DNA of 64,000 nucleotides from DATEDA01 sp963744255 (GCA_963744255.1 CAVUSZ010000056.1:68816-132815); one strand, 5' to 3'. Counted from the first letter of the stretch, positions 35,024-43,307 are shown. Made by a program: numbers and translations. Notes: generated by a model from the sequence alone, not told the origin.

Positions 35024-36117
35024 ATGAATGCTACTGCCGCGCTGCCGATCGTGGGCGTTGATCTTGCGAAGACCGTTTTTCAACTCGCCATCGCCGATGA
35101 GAGCTGGCGGGTCGTCGAACGAGCGCGCCTGACCCGCACCCAGTTCGAGCGCTGGTTCGTCAATCGGGCCGTCGGTCTGGTGGTGATGGAAGCCTGCGGG
35201 AGCGCCCACCACTGGGGGCGCTGGCTCATGGGACTTGGGATCGAGGTGCGCTTGCTCCCGGCGCCGTAGGTGCGCGCCTACGTGAAACGCAACAAGACCG
35301 ACGCAGCCGATGCCTGCGTGCTGTTGGAGGCGGCGCGCTGCGCCGACATCGTCCCGGTGCGGGTGAAGTCGGTCGAGGAGCAAGCTGTCCAGGTCCTGCA
35401 TCGGGCCCGCTCGCTGTGGATGGCCACGCGCACCGCGCGGATCAACGCGCTGCGCGGGTTCTGCCGCGAGTTCGGCATCACGATCGCACAAGGCGCGGCG
35501 CCTCGGCCTGGAGCAGATCGGCCGGGTGCTCGCCGATCCGAACTCGGCCGTGCCTGCGCTCGTCCGCAGCACGATGAAGCTCTTGGTCGAGGAGATTCGG
35601 CTGCTCGAGACGAGAATCAGCGAGCTTGAGCGCGAGTTGATGCAGACCGCTCGCCAGTCGCCGGCCTGCGCCACGCTGCTCACCATTCCCGGGGTGGGGC
35701 TGCTCACCGCCACCGCGATGGTCGCGGCCACCAGCGGCAGCGTGCACCACTTCGGCGACGCGCGCCACTTCGCCGCCTGGTTTAATCTCACACCAAAGGA
35801 ATTCTCCTCGGGCAGCACGCGGCCTCTGGGGCGCATCTCCAAGCGTGGCGACCGCTACTTGCGGATGCTCCTCACCCACGGCGCGCGCTCGGTGCTGCGC
35901 GGCCAGCGCCGCCGTCCAGGCCGGACGTAGCGTCGATCCGCTACGCGCCTGGGCGCTCGCCGTGCAGGCGAGAAGCAATCACAACAAAGCGACCTGCGCG
36001 CTCGCCAACAAGCTCGCCCGCATCTGCTACGCCTGCCTTCGCGACGGCTCGCCCTACGGCGAAGTGCGACGTCCGGAGAAAAAGATCGCCCGAACCGCTT
36101 TCCCGATCGCCGCCTGA
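35024..36117 (+). pseudogene. IS110/IS1111 transposase, broken three times
   Basis: Alignment by eye with the intact copy at 41,912 shows a TAG at 35267-35269 where the copy has TAC (Tyr of PYVRAYVKRNKTDAAD). A frameshift near 35,500 follows (GGCGCGGCGCC against GGCGCCCGCC), then another near 35,905. Between the lesions the protein is normal: GVDLAKTVFQLAIADE (RuvC-like DEDD part) and TIPGVGLLTATAMVAATSGS (C-terminal Transposase_20 part). The element cannot make an active transposase itself but could be mobilised by IS-C. Confidence 0.88.
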
Positions 36118-36212
36118 ACGAGGTTCTCGACCGAATCGCCCCACCGCCGCTTGCGTAGAGACTGATCGCCCACCATGGCACCCAGGCTCACCCCCGCACC
36201 GACTGACGCCGA

Positions 36213-36220
36213 TAACCCCG
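36213..36220 (+). promoter_or_regulatory. Guide-like TAACCCCG in IS-A right-end non-coding region
   Basis: The string TAACCCCG occurs in the non-coding tail of IS-A. The same eight bases occur on the minus strand of its target attC (GCCTAACCCCG, 36414-36404). IS1111-family elements carry a guide (seekRNA/bridge RNA) in this right-end region that base-pairs with target DNA. The match is consistent with that role but is not proof. Confidence 0.5.
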
Positions 36221-36415
36221 CTGGCAGAGCCGCTGGCCACAGCGCCCTTGCCCGTTGCAACGATTGGCGCGCCGGTGCTCGCAGATTCCATGTCGGCACG
36301 GGCCATCCAGAGCCCACTCACGATGCCGGATATACGACTGCAGGCGTTCCCGCCGTGCCAGACCTATCGATCAGCCTCTTCCTTTGCGGGGGGAGTCCAT
36401 ATACGGGGTTAGGCT

Positions 36416-36811
36416 TCACCGTACGCTGCCTCCGCCGAAGTGCTCCTTGAACGACTCTCGAGCCTCGCCGATGAACAGAAGCAACTCATCCTCGGAAACG
36501 CGGACGACAGCAATTCCCTGGCGCTCTGCTTCCGCTGGCAGGATGTTGTTGAACTGACCACTTGGGATAAAGAGCGTCTTGGGCAGCTCCTGCTTGTGCG
36601 CCTTTGCTTCCTTGAGCAAGCGTCTGACTGCTATCTTCGGCGGCTCCGCCTCTCCGGCTGGGGCGAACGTGTTGGCCAAGATGAAGCAACTCGCGGCGTC
36701 CATGAGCGCGATGCAGTTGAAGTCACCCTCTGATTCAGTGCGAATCGGCACGTCGTTCAACTTGAACACGAGCCAGGCCTCGTTGACCTTGAACTGATTC
36801 GGATCACGCAT
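36416..36811 (-). CDS. Cassette protein of unknown function (131 aa)
   Basis: Starts at MRDPNQFKVNEAWLVFKLND. The layout alternates strands and helices (PIRTESEGDFNCIALMDAAS, CFILANTFAP, KTLFIPSGQFNNILPAEAER, AVVRVSEDELLLFIGEARES) and looks like a complete small alpha/beta domain. I do not recognise a family or catalytic residues. The stop lies 1 bp before the inner core of its attC, a typical cassette arrangement. The longer frame up to 37027 would read through the attC at 36,830 and is rejected. Confidence 0.7.
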   Translation of the reverse strand: MRDPNQFKVNEAWLVFKLNDVPIRTESEGDFNCIALMDAASCFILANTFAPAGEAEPPKIAVRRLLKEAKAHKQELPKTLFIPSGQFNNILPAEAERQGIAVVRVSEDELLLFIGEARESFKEHFGGGSVR

Positions 36812-36829
36812 CGCGTGGAGTTCTGTGAA

Positions 36830-36925
36830 GCCTAACGCCGCCCATAACCGGCAGCCGAGGGCGCGTAGCGACCGAGGGCACCGCGAGTTGTGCTCGCGGC
36901 TGTCCGGTTGATGGGCTTGTTGGGC
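36830..36925 (-). repeat. attC of the lipoprotein-hydrolase cassette (96 bp)
   Basis: Cores GCCCAAC (36925-36919, minus) and GTTAGGC (36836-36830, minus). The minus-strand arm GCCCATCAACCGGACAGCCG pairs with GCCCATAACCGGCAGCCG, leaving C and A unpaired. The outer core GTTAGGC matches the inner core GCCTAAC of the next cassette (36414-36408). Confidence 0.88.
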
Positions 36926-36933
36926 ACCAAGCG

Positions 36934-37839
36934 CTACTGTTTCGAGATGAAGGTGAGAACTACTTGATTGAATGCCGACGAGTTCATGCGGTGCATTGCG
37001 TGGCCTGCGTTTGGAATGGCTATCCAATCGCGCCTAGGCAGGCACTTCTGAACGGCCTCAAGCATTACACGGTAGATCGGCGGGCTCTTCTCTCCGGCCA
37101 CTAGAAGTACAGGAAGGTCGACACGGGACATCTCTTTACAAGTGATGCTCTCGGCTGAGTCAGCTAGCAAACTCTTGATTGACCAAGCGTTGTCACGCCA
37201 TACCTGCTTTTGTGGGTCAGGGGCGGCCTGCCACGCGCCGGCCCCCCCAACAAAATTGATGAATTGCCCGAGTCCAGTATCCAGTTGCGCTTTGTCGAAT
37301 TGATCGAGCGCACCTCGGATTGCGCTTTGACGCCTCTCGGCAGCTTGGGCCGCTTGGGGTGTGCTTGGGATCAACGCATCAATTGGTTGCGGTTCGGCGA
37401 GGACAAGGGATTTGACAAGTTCGGGATGTCGAGTCGCCATTAGCAATGCGACCGTGGCCCCACGCGAGTGGCCAACCACGTGCGCCTTTCCAAAGTTGAG
37501 TTGGCGGATGAATTCGGCCAGATCGACCGCGTGTTGGGACAGAGTGAAATCGTCGGACTTTCCGTCCCAGCGCTCGGGGTAGTAGTGACGCAGGCTCATA
37601 GCAATGACGTGGTGCTGTGCTGAGAGAGCCTCAGTCTGAGCCGACCAACTGCGATAGTCGGAAAGAGTGCCGTGAACAAGGACAACCGGCGGTCCGGCTC
37701 CGCGCTCCAGATAGGCGATCTCATATCCATAGATCTGCAGCGTCTTGACGTCTGGCGGCAGCTGCCATGTGCGTGGTGTAACTGTCTGGCACGCCGTTAG
37801 AAGCAGAGTGACAATTGCTACGGTGATTCGGTTGCTCAT
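36934..37839 (-). CDS. Alpha/beta hydrolase lipoprotein (cassette)
   Basis: 301 residues starting at MSNRITVAIVTLLLTACQ, with a lipobox (LLTAC) that predicts membrane anchoring. The hydrolase core has VVLVHGTLSDYRSW, nucleophile elbow GHSRGA, VLLVAGEKSPP at the usual acid position (Glu rather than Asp) and the catalytic His in IPNAGHAMHRMN. The substrate is unknown; small-ester or lactone hydrolysis is plausible. Ribosome site GGAGGAAAG is excellent. The upstream ATG at 37953 lies inside the neighbouring attC and is rejected. Confidence 0.85.
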   Translation of the reverse strand: MSNRITVAIVTLLLTACQTVTPRTWQLPPDVKTLQIYGYEIAYLERGAGPPVVLVHGTLSDYRSWSAQTEALSAQHHVIAMSLRHYYPERWDGKSDDFTLSQHAVDLAEFIRQLNFGKAHVVGHSRGATVALLMATRHPELVKSLVLAEPQPIDALIPSTPQAAQAAERRQSAIRGALDQFDKAQLDTGLGQFINFVGGAGAWQAAPDPQKQVWRDNAWSIKSLLADSAESITCKEMSRVDLPVLLVAGEKSPPIYRVMLEAVQKCLPRRDWIAIPNAGHAMHRMNSSAFNQVVLTFISKQ

Positions 37840-37871
37840 ATCTTTCCTCCTGCCGACTGAGCTCTCTTGGA

Positions 37872-37961
37872 GCCCGACGTTTGCGTTGAGGGGCCGCGTC
37901 GGCGCAGTGCGGCGAAACGGTGCGACGCCGGAAAGCGGTCCCCTCGAACGCATGGTTGGGC
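37872..37961 (-). repeat. attC of the amidohydrolase cassette (90 bp)
   Basis: Inner core GCCCAAC (37961-37955, minus) and outer core GTCGGGC (37878-37872, minus; one base off GTTGGGC). Arms TGCGTTCGAGGGGACCGC and TGCGTTGAGGGGCCGC pair with C and A unpaired. The variant outer core still corresponds to GCCCAAC of the next cassette. Confidence 0.85.
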
Positions 37962-38038
37962 GTCGCTGCTCGCGAGGGCGACAAGGTATGCGTCATTCTC
38001 GACGAGCGAGAGCAACATGGAACGCACATGATCGGGTC

Positions 38039-39433
38039 TCATTTGCGCAGTGCATTCTTGTAGATCCTGCCGTCCTTCATGATGACGAGCAGGTTTTTCT
38101 CCGGATCCTCGATCAGCTTGATGTTGGCGATCGGATCACCGTCGACGAGCAGCAGGTCGGCGAGCGCGCCTTCCTCGACCACGCCGAGCTTGCCTGGATA
38201 CGGATTTCGTTTCCCCGACAGCGCCAACAGTTGGGCGTTCGTTCCCGTCGCCATGACGAGCGTTTCGGCGGGGGTGTACCAGCGGACCAGCTTGGTCAAC
38301 AGTTCCCCGTGGCGCTGCGCCAGCCTCGGGGAGAACAGGATGTCGGTGCCGAACGCCGTCTTGATCTTGTACTTCTTCGCCAGCGTGAAGGTTCTGTCCG
38401 TACCGGCGAACACCTCCATCGCCTTGTCTCGCTCGAACGAACCGGGCGGAAACGCGTCGGCCAGCTCGTCGGGGAACGCCTGAGTGCTCAACCAGATGCC
38501 CTTCTCGGCGATCAGTTTGGCGGTCGGTTCGTCCATCAAGTGGGCGTGTTCGATGCACTTCACGCCGGCGGCAATCGCGCGCTGGATGGACTCAGGCGTG
38601 TACGCGTGCACAGTGACATAGGTGCCCCAGTTCCCGGCGGCTTCAACGGCGGCGCGCAGCTCGGCCTCGGTGAAGGTGGACGCGTCGAGCGGGCTGTGGG
38701 GCGACGCCACCCCCCCGCCCGCCGTCAGCTTGATCTGCGACGCACCCAGCATGAGCTGCTCGCGCACGCGCACGCGGACCTCATCCGGGCTGTCAGCGAT
38801 CATGGCGGCGCCGAGCAGCTCTCCGCGGGACTGCGGACTGCCGAGCATGCGCGGCACTTCGAACGGCTGGCGGAAGTCGCCGTGACCGCTGGTGACGGTG
38901 ATGATGGCGCCGGACGGGAAGATGCGCGGGCCGACGACGGTGCCCTCGTCGATGGCGCGCTTGAGCCCGAACGCCGGCCCGCCCAGGTCGCGAACGGTGG
39001 TGAACCCGCGCATCAGCGTGTCCGTAGCCTCGGCGCCTGCCACCAGATTGAGGTGGCCGATGTCCCCCGCGAGCAGCGCTGCCGGCGTCGGCCGCACCAT
39101 CATCGTGTGCCAGTGCATGTCGATCAGCCCGGGCATCAGCGTGCGCCCGCCGCCGTCGATGAGCATGGTGGTGGCGCTGCGATCGGTCGGGATCGGAGCT
39201 GTGGAGATGCGCTCGATCTTGTTCCCACGAACGAGAACGTTTCTCGGCCCTGACAGAGTGGTACTTTTTCCGTCAAAGATCCGGACGTTCTGAAATAGCG
39301 TGACCGCGCCGCCGGAAGGAGTGGAAGGTCTCGCACCCGGCGCTTCTTGCGCTTGGCCTGCTTGGCAAAGACTGACCAGGAGTGCCGCCAATACCAACGG
39401 TCGATACTGCCCGCGTTTCAGCTTCCGAGTCAT
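38039..39433 (-). CDS. Secreted metal-dependent amidohydrolase (cassette)
   Basis: 464 residues with a signal peptide (LVLAALLVSLCQAGQAQ). Amidohydrolase superfamily signatures: the HxH-like DMHWHTMM, IKLTAGGGVASPHS with the Lys that is usually carboxylated, YVTVHAYTPES, KCIEHAHLMDE and the metal Asp in TAFGTDILFSP. It belongs with the imidazolonepropionase/Xaa-Pro dipeptidase-like secreted group; substrates in that group range from dipeptides to organophosphates and mycotoxins. At 1.4 kb it is a large cassette gene. The start at 39433 is chosen because the longer frame enters the attC. Confidence 0.88.
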   Translation of the reverse strand: MTRKLKRGQYRPLVLAALLVSLCQAGQAQEAPGARPSTPSGGAVTLFQNVRIFDGKSTTLSGPRNVLVRGNKIERISTAPIPTDRSATTMLIDGGGRTLMPGLIDMHWHTMMVRPTPAALLAGDIGHLNLVAGAEATDTLMRGFTTVRDLGGPAFGLKRAIDEGTVVGPRIFPSGAIITVTSGHGDFRQPFEVPRMLGSPQSRGELLGAAMIADSPDEVRVRVREQLMLGASQIKLTAGGGVASPHSPLDASTFTEAELRAAVEAAGNWGTYVTVHAYTPESIQRAIAAGVKCIEHAHLMDEPTAKLIAEKGIWLSTQAFPDELADAFPPGSFERDKAMEVFAGTDRTFTLAKKYKIKTAFGTDILFSPRLAQRHGELLTKLVRWYTPAETLVMATGTNAQLLALSGKRNPYPGKLGVVEEGALADLLLVDGDPIANIKLIEDPEKNLLVIMKDGRIYKNALRK

Positions 39434-39469
39434 GTGTGCCAATCTCCAATCGCGCCTGGCCCGCTCGAC

Positions 39470-39532
39470 GCCCAACGCTCCCGTTCAGCGGCGCGTCGCT
39501 TGCGGCGCGTCCGCTGCAACGGGTGGTTGGGC
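39470..39532 (-). repeat. Short attC of the CDF transporter cassette (63 bp)
   Basis: Cores GCCCAAC (39532-39526, minus) and GTTGGGC (39476-39470, minus). Arms CCCGTTGCAGCGGACGCG and CCCGTTCAGCGGCGCG pair with G and A unpaired. It is the shortest attC here. The last 15 codons and the stop of the transporter gene lie inside it. Confidence 0.88.
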
Positions 39533-40147
39533 GTGATTCAGCCGCAGCTCCGCACGCGCTTCGCGAGCGACAAGGAACGCCGAACGAAGGAAGACCACGC
39601 AAATAAGCGCACCAACCGCGATGTCCGGCCAGGGCGAAAGCGTCACCCACACTGCCCACGCAGCCAGCAGTACGGAGATGTTTGCGATGAGATCGTTGCG
39701 CGAGCACAGCCAGACCGACCGCATGTTGATGTCTTCGTCACGGTGGCGCCAGAGCAAGGCAAAGCAAACAGCGTTCACGGCAAGTGCGAGCGCAGCGACC
39801 GCGCCCATTGTCTCGACGGTCGGAAGCTGCGGATACGCGAGCTTGTACACGAGCTGCCCGAAGACGAACGCGCCGAAGAGACCCATCACCGCCGCCTTCG
39901 CCACAGCGGCCCGCGCTTTCCAGATCGGGCCGCGCGCGACGACGTAGAGACTGGAGCCGTAGACAAAGGCGTCGCCGAGCATGTCGAGAGAGTCGGCGAG
40001 CAGGGCCACGGACCCTGCGAGGAGGCCAGAAACGAGCTCGACGATAAACATCGTGGCGTTCGCCACCAGAACCAAGCGCAGGGTCGTTGTCTGGCGCTCG
40101 CGCAGGCGTTCGACGGCAGCGGCCTTGTCAGTGCAGCAATCGTCCAT
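39485..40147 (-). CDS. Cation diffusion facilitator family transporter (cassette)
   Basis: 220 residues beginning MDDCCTDKAAAVERLRERQ. Five or six membrane helices. The metal-site pattern of CDF proteins is visible twice: SVALLADSLDMLGDAFVYG in helix 2 and SRNDLIANISVLLAAW in helix 5. The Cys pair at the N-terminus could bind metal. It lacks the large cytoplasmic C-terminal domain of full CDF proteins; the C-terminus is made by the attC. Likely a divalent metal exporter. IS-B sits about 13 bp upstream of the start codon and may cut it off from any array promoter. Confidence 0.82.
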   Translation of the reverse strand: MDDCCTDKAAAVERLRERQTTTLRLVLVANATMFIVELVSGLLAGSVALLADSLDMLGDAFVYGSSLYVVARGPIWKARAAVAKAAVMGLFGAFVFGQLVYKLAYPQLPTVETMGAVAALALAVNAVCFALLWRHRDEDINMRSVWLCSRNDLIANISVLLAAWAVWVTLSPWPDIAVGALICVVFLRSAFLVAREARAELRLNHAQPPVAADAPQATRR

Positions 40148-40163
40148 CGTCTCGATCACGCCC

Positions 40164-41732
40164 AGACAGAATGGCTTCGTGCTGAGGGGCGGCCTGCCTC
40201 CTTGGTATCGTGGATTACGTGGCGAGCCACAAGCGAGCCACGCAGAGCCACACGTTGAGCACGAAGGCATCAACCACGAAAAGGAGGCAGGCCATGGGTG
40301 GCAAGTCTAGCAAGCTGTTTGTCGGGATGGACGTGCACAAGGAGTCGATCGACATCGCGCTAGCCGAGGAGGCGGGCGAAGTGCGCCATCACGGTCGGAT
40401 CGGCGGTGACACGAATGCGCTTGCGCGCGCGGTGCGCAAGCTCGAGTCGCAGGGCAGGCCGCTGGTGTTCGTGTACGAGGCGGGTCCGTGCGGATTTGGG
40501 ATCTACCGGATGTTGAAGGGTCGTGGCCACGAGTGTTGGGTGGTGTCGCCGGCGGACACGCCGCGGCGCTCGCGCGATCGGATCAAGACCGACCGGCGCG
40601 ATAGCCTCAAGCTTGCGGGCCTTGCGCGTGCGGGCGAGCTCAAGCCGATCTATGTGCCCGATGCGGCCGACGAGGCGATGCGCGATCTGGTGCGGGCACG
40701 CGAGGACGCGGTGGTGGTGCAGCGCCAGGGGCGCCAACGACTCTCGGCGCTGCTGCTTCGCAACGACATTCGCTATGCTGGAAAGACCGCCTGGACCGAG
40801 GGGCATCGACGCTGGATTTCGCGCTTGACGCTGCCCATTGCAGCGCAGCGCATCGCCTTTGAGGAGTACGTGCAGGCGGTCGAGGAGGCGAGCGCTCGGG
40901 TGGAGCGGTTCACCCGGGCGATCGAGCAGGAGCTCTCTGGGTGGCGCTGGCAGCCGGTCGTCTCTGCGTTGCGGGCCTGCCGTGGGATCCAGCTCATTCA
41001 CGCGGTGCGCATCGTGGCCGAGTTGGGGGATCTCACGCGCTTCGGCCATCCGCGCCAGCTCATGGCCTACCTGGGACTGATCCCGAGCGAAGACTCTACC
41101 GGCGAACGCCGCCGCCAGGGTTCGATCACCAAGGCGGGCAACCGTTCGGCGCGCCGTGCGTTGGTGGAGGCGGCCTGGGCCTATCGATACGGGCCGGCGG
41201 TGAGTCCGGTCATCGCCCGGCGCCAAGCGCACTGCCCAAGGCGGCGATCGCGATCGCCTGGCAAGCGCAGCTGCGGCTGTGCGCACGGTTTCGCAGGCTG
41301 CAGGCGCTCGGGTTGAACCGCAACAAGATCGCGGTGGCGATCGCCCGCGAACTCGCAGGCTTTGTCTGGGCGATCGGCCAGCAGGTCAAGCCCGCCTGAG
41401 ACCAAAACGCGATCGCCAAACGCGCAAACCCAACCGAAAAGGAGGCTACGCACCGACACCCCGACATCCAGCTCGATAGGCGAGGTGCCGCGCTCGCGGT
41501 TGGAGAATCCTCGGCAACGTTACCGGATCGGACCGCGTCCGACACCCCAGAGCCTAGAGCGAGGCAGCTCCGTGACGCACAACAGTCTTGCGGCTATCCA
41601 ACGCCCGCATATCAGCTTGATCGACCGTCGTCACAGATGAGCCCGCCGCCTCGCCTATCGGGCCGCTGTTGTCTCAACGCATGCTCGAGCTGGCAGGACA
41701 CGCTTCGCCCTCTTGACAAACGAAGCCATATC
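40164..41732 (+). mobile_element. IS-B: IS110/IS1111-family element in an attC outer core
   Basis: 10-bp subterminal inverted repeats ATGGCTTCGT (40171-40180) and ACGAAGCCAT (41720-41729) bracket the transposase. Removing 40164-41732 joins GCCC (40160-40163) to AAC (41733-41735) and restores the core GCCCAAC expected at the 5' edge of the transporter cassette. The ends again leave 7 bp and 3 bp outside the repeats, as in IS-A and IS-C. The 333 bp after the transposase are non-coding. Confidence 0.82.
40294..41399 (+). pseudogene. IS110-family transposase of IS-B, frameshifted near the 3' end
   Basis: The main frame runs from ATG 40294 (MGGKSSKLFVGMDVHKESID, RuvC-like DEDD domain) through GIQLIHAVRIVAELGDLTRF and RRRQGSITKAGNRSARRALV (Transposase_20). 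Near 41,225 the normal ending (LPKAAIAIAWQAQLRLCARF to GQQVKPA) continues in another frame to 41399. The total length is one base short of a multiple of three, consistent with a 1-nt deletion. About 55 C-terminal residues would be lost, so activity is doubtful. The ribosome site GGAGGCAGGCC is strong. Confidence 0.8.
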
Positions 41733-41817
41733 AACGTTCGTGCTGAGCCGCCGCCGAGGAGTGCAGCGACGAGGGCACCGCAAGCAAGCGAAGCGCGCTT
41801 GCGGCGGTCGGCTCGAG
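41733..41817 (-). repeat. attC of the HExxH cassette, hit by IS-B and IS-C
   Basis: Only 85 bp remain between the two elements. Its outer core is split by IS-B (GCCC at 40160-40163, AAC at 41733-41735) and its inner core GGCTAAC lies beyond IS-C (43313-43307, minus). With both elements removed, the arms GCTCGAGCCGACCGCC and GCTGAGCCGCCGCC pair with C and A unpaired. The central part is very like the attC at 43,779. Confidence 0.82.
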
Positions 41818-41911
41818 TGATGGGATGGACTCCCCTCGGCTTTTCGGCATCATTGTGCCAGCTGGCCTCATGTGGTGTGGGGTGTCAGCACTCAACCGAG
41901 GAGAGTCCGAG

Positions 41912-43006
41912 ATGAATGCTACCGCCGCGCTGCCGACCGTGGGTGTCGATCTGGCGAAAAACGTCTTCCAGTTGGCGATCGCTGATGCGAACTGGCGGGT
42001 CGTCGAGCGAGCACGCCTGACCCGCACCCAGTTCGAGCGCTGGTTCGTCAATCGGGCCGTCGGCCTGGTCGTCATGGAAGCCTGCGGCAGTGCGCACCAT
42101 TGGGCGCGCTGGCTGACCGGGCTGGGCATCGAAGTCCGGCTCCTGCCGGCGCCCTACGTGCGCGCCTACGTCAAACGCAACAAGACCGACGCGGCCGACG
42201 CCGAGGCGTTGCTGGAGGCGGCGCGCTGCGCCGAGATCGTCCCGGTGCGGGTGAAATCGATCGAGCACCAGGCCCTCCAGGGGTTGCACCGCACGCGATC
42301 GCTTTGGATGGGTACGCGCACCTCGCGCATCAACGCGTTGCGCGGCTTCTGCCGGGAGTTCGGCATCGGCATTGTGCAGGGCGCCCGCCTGGGGCTGGAG
42401 CAGATCGGCCGGGTGCTTGCCGATCCGAGATCGGCGATCCCCGAGCTCATCCGCGCGACGATGAAACTCCTGGTTGAGGAAATCCGACTTCTGGAGGCAA
42501 GGATCTCTGAGCTCGAGCGCGAGTTGACGCGGACGGCGCGCCAGTCGCCGGCGTGCGCGACGCTGCTCACGATTCCCGGGGTGGGGCTGCTCACCGCCAC
42601 CGCGATGGTTGCGGCCACCAGCGGCAGCGTGCACCACTTCGGCGACGCGCGCCACTTCGCCTCGTGGTTCGGCCTCACGCCCAAGGAGTTCTCCTCCGGC
42701 AGCACACGCCGGATCGGGCGCATCTCCAAGCGCGGCGATCGATACCTGCGCATGCTCCTCACCCACGGGGCGCGCTCGGTGCTGCGCGCAGCCACTGCCG
42801 CGACCCGGGCCGGACGCATCGTCGATCCGCTGCGCGTCTGGGCGCTCGCCGTGCAGTCCCGTAGCAATCACAACAAAGCCACCTGCGCGCTCGCCAACAA
42901 GCTCGCCCGGATCTGCTACGCCTGCCTTCGCGACGGCGCGCCCTACGGCGAAGTGCGACGTCCGGAAAAGAAGATCGCGCGCAGCGCTTTCCCAATCCCG
43001 GCCTGA
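41912..43006 (+). CDS. IS1111-group transposase (DEDD), intact
   Basis: 364 residues starting MNATAALPTVGVDLAKNVFQ, ribosome site GAGGAGAG. N-terminal RuvC-like domain: first Asp in GVDLAKNVFQLAI, Glu in GLVVMEACGSAHHW and the DAAD of KRNKTDAADAEALLEA. C-terminal Transposase_20 domain: LTIPGVGLLTATAMVAATSG, FGLTPKEFSSGSTRRIGRIS, and the conserved Ser region GDRYLRMLLTHGARSVL. No lesion is seen. In this family the protein works with a guide RNA from the same element. An in-frame ATG at 41825 falls within the left inverted repeat and is rejected. Confidence 0.93.
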   Translation: MNATAALPTVGVDLAKNVFQLAIADANWRVVERARLTRTQFERWFVNRAVGLVVMEACGSAHHWARWLTGLGIEVRLLPAPYVRAYVKRNKTDAADAEALLEAARCAEIVPVRVKSIEHQALQGLHRTRSLWMGTRTSRINALRGFCREFGIGIVQGARLGLEQIGRVLADPRSAIPELIRATMKLLVEEIRLLEARISELERELTRTARQSPACATLLTIPGVGLLTATAMVAATSGSVHHFGDARHFASWFGLTPKEFSSGSTRRIGRISKRGDRYLRMLLTHGARSVLRAATAATRAGRIVDPLRVWALAVQSRSNHNKATCALANKLARICYACLRDGAPYGEVRRPEKKIARSAFPIPA

Positions 43007-43111
43007 GCAAGGAACCCAGATTCACCTGAGCGAGTCACCCCACCACCGCTTGCGTAGAGACTGATCGCCCACCATGGCACCTCGGGTCACCCCCGCACCG
43101 ACTGACGCCGA

Positions 43112-43121
43112 TAACCCCGCT
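43112..43121 (+). promoter_or_regulatory. Guide-like TAACCCCGCT in IS-C right-end non-coding region
   Basis: Ten bases in the IS-C tail are identical to the minus strand of its rebuilt target site (GGCTAACCCCG from 43313-43303 joined to CT of the arm at 41817-41816). The first eight also occur in IS-A and its target. None of the five attC sites free of IS has AACCCCG after the inner core. This fits a target-binding loop of a seekRNA/bridge RNA. Confidence 0.55.
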
Positions 43122-43307
43122 GGCAGGGCCGCTGACAACAGCGCCCTTGCCCGTTGCAACGATTGGCGCGCCGGTGCTCGCAGATTCCATGTCGGCACGG
43201 GCCATCCAGAGCCCACTCACGATGCCGGATATACGACTGCAGGCGTTCCCGTCGTGCCAGCCCTATCGATCAGCCTCTTGCTTTGTGGGGGGAGTCCATA
43301 TACGGGG

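Larger units (their letters stand above)
34930..36403 (+). mobile_element. IS-A: decayed IS1111-family element in an attC
   Basis: Subterminal inverted repeats ATGGACTCCC (34937-34946) and GGGAGTCCAT (36391-36400) flank a damaged transposase gene. Including 7 bp outside the left repeat and 3 bp outside the right one restores the attC arms, so I place the ends at 34930 and 36403 (give or take 3 bp). The element is a second copy of IS-C, in the same orientation and at the same position within its attC. The 286 bp after the transposase are non-coding and may encode the guide RNA known for this IS group. Confidence 0.85.
41818..43302 (+). mobile_element. IS-C: intact IS1111-family element in an attC
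   Basis: Subterminal inverted repeats ATGGACTCCC (41825-41834) and GGGAGTCCAT (43290-43299), an intact transposase and a 296-bp right-end non-coding region. The outer ends are TGATGGG and ATA, the same as in IS-A. Both copies lie between AACCCCG and the arm of their attC and point the same way. It belongs by behaviour to the IS1111-attC group described as targeting integron cassettes. Confidence 0.88.

Noticed and set aside
36811..37027. N-terminal extension of the 36,416 cassette gene
   Set aside because: It would be translated through a complete attC site; the ATG at 36811 gives a natural N-terminus.
41515..41521. CAACGTT in the IS-B tail as a guide match to its target (CCCAACGTTCG)
   Set aside because: Only 7 nt and partly self-palindromic; too weak to claim, though worth including in a guide-RNA fold.
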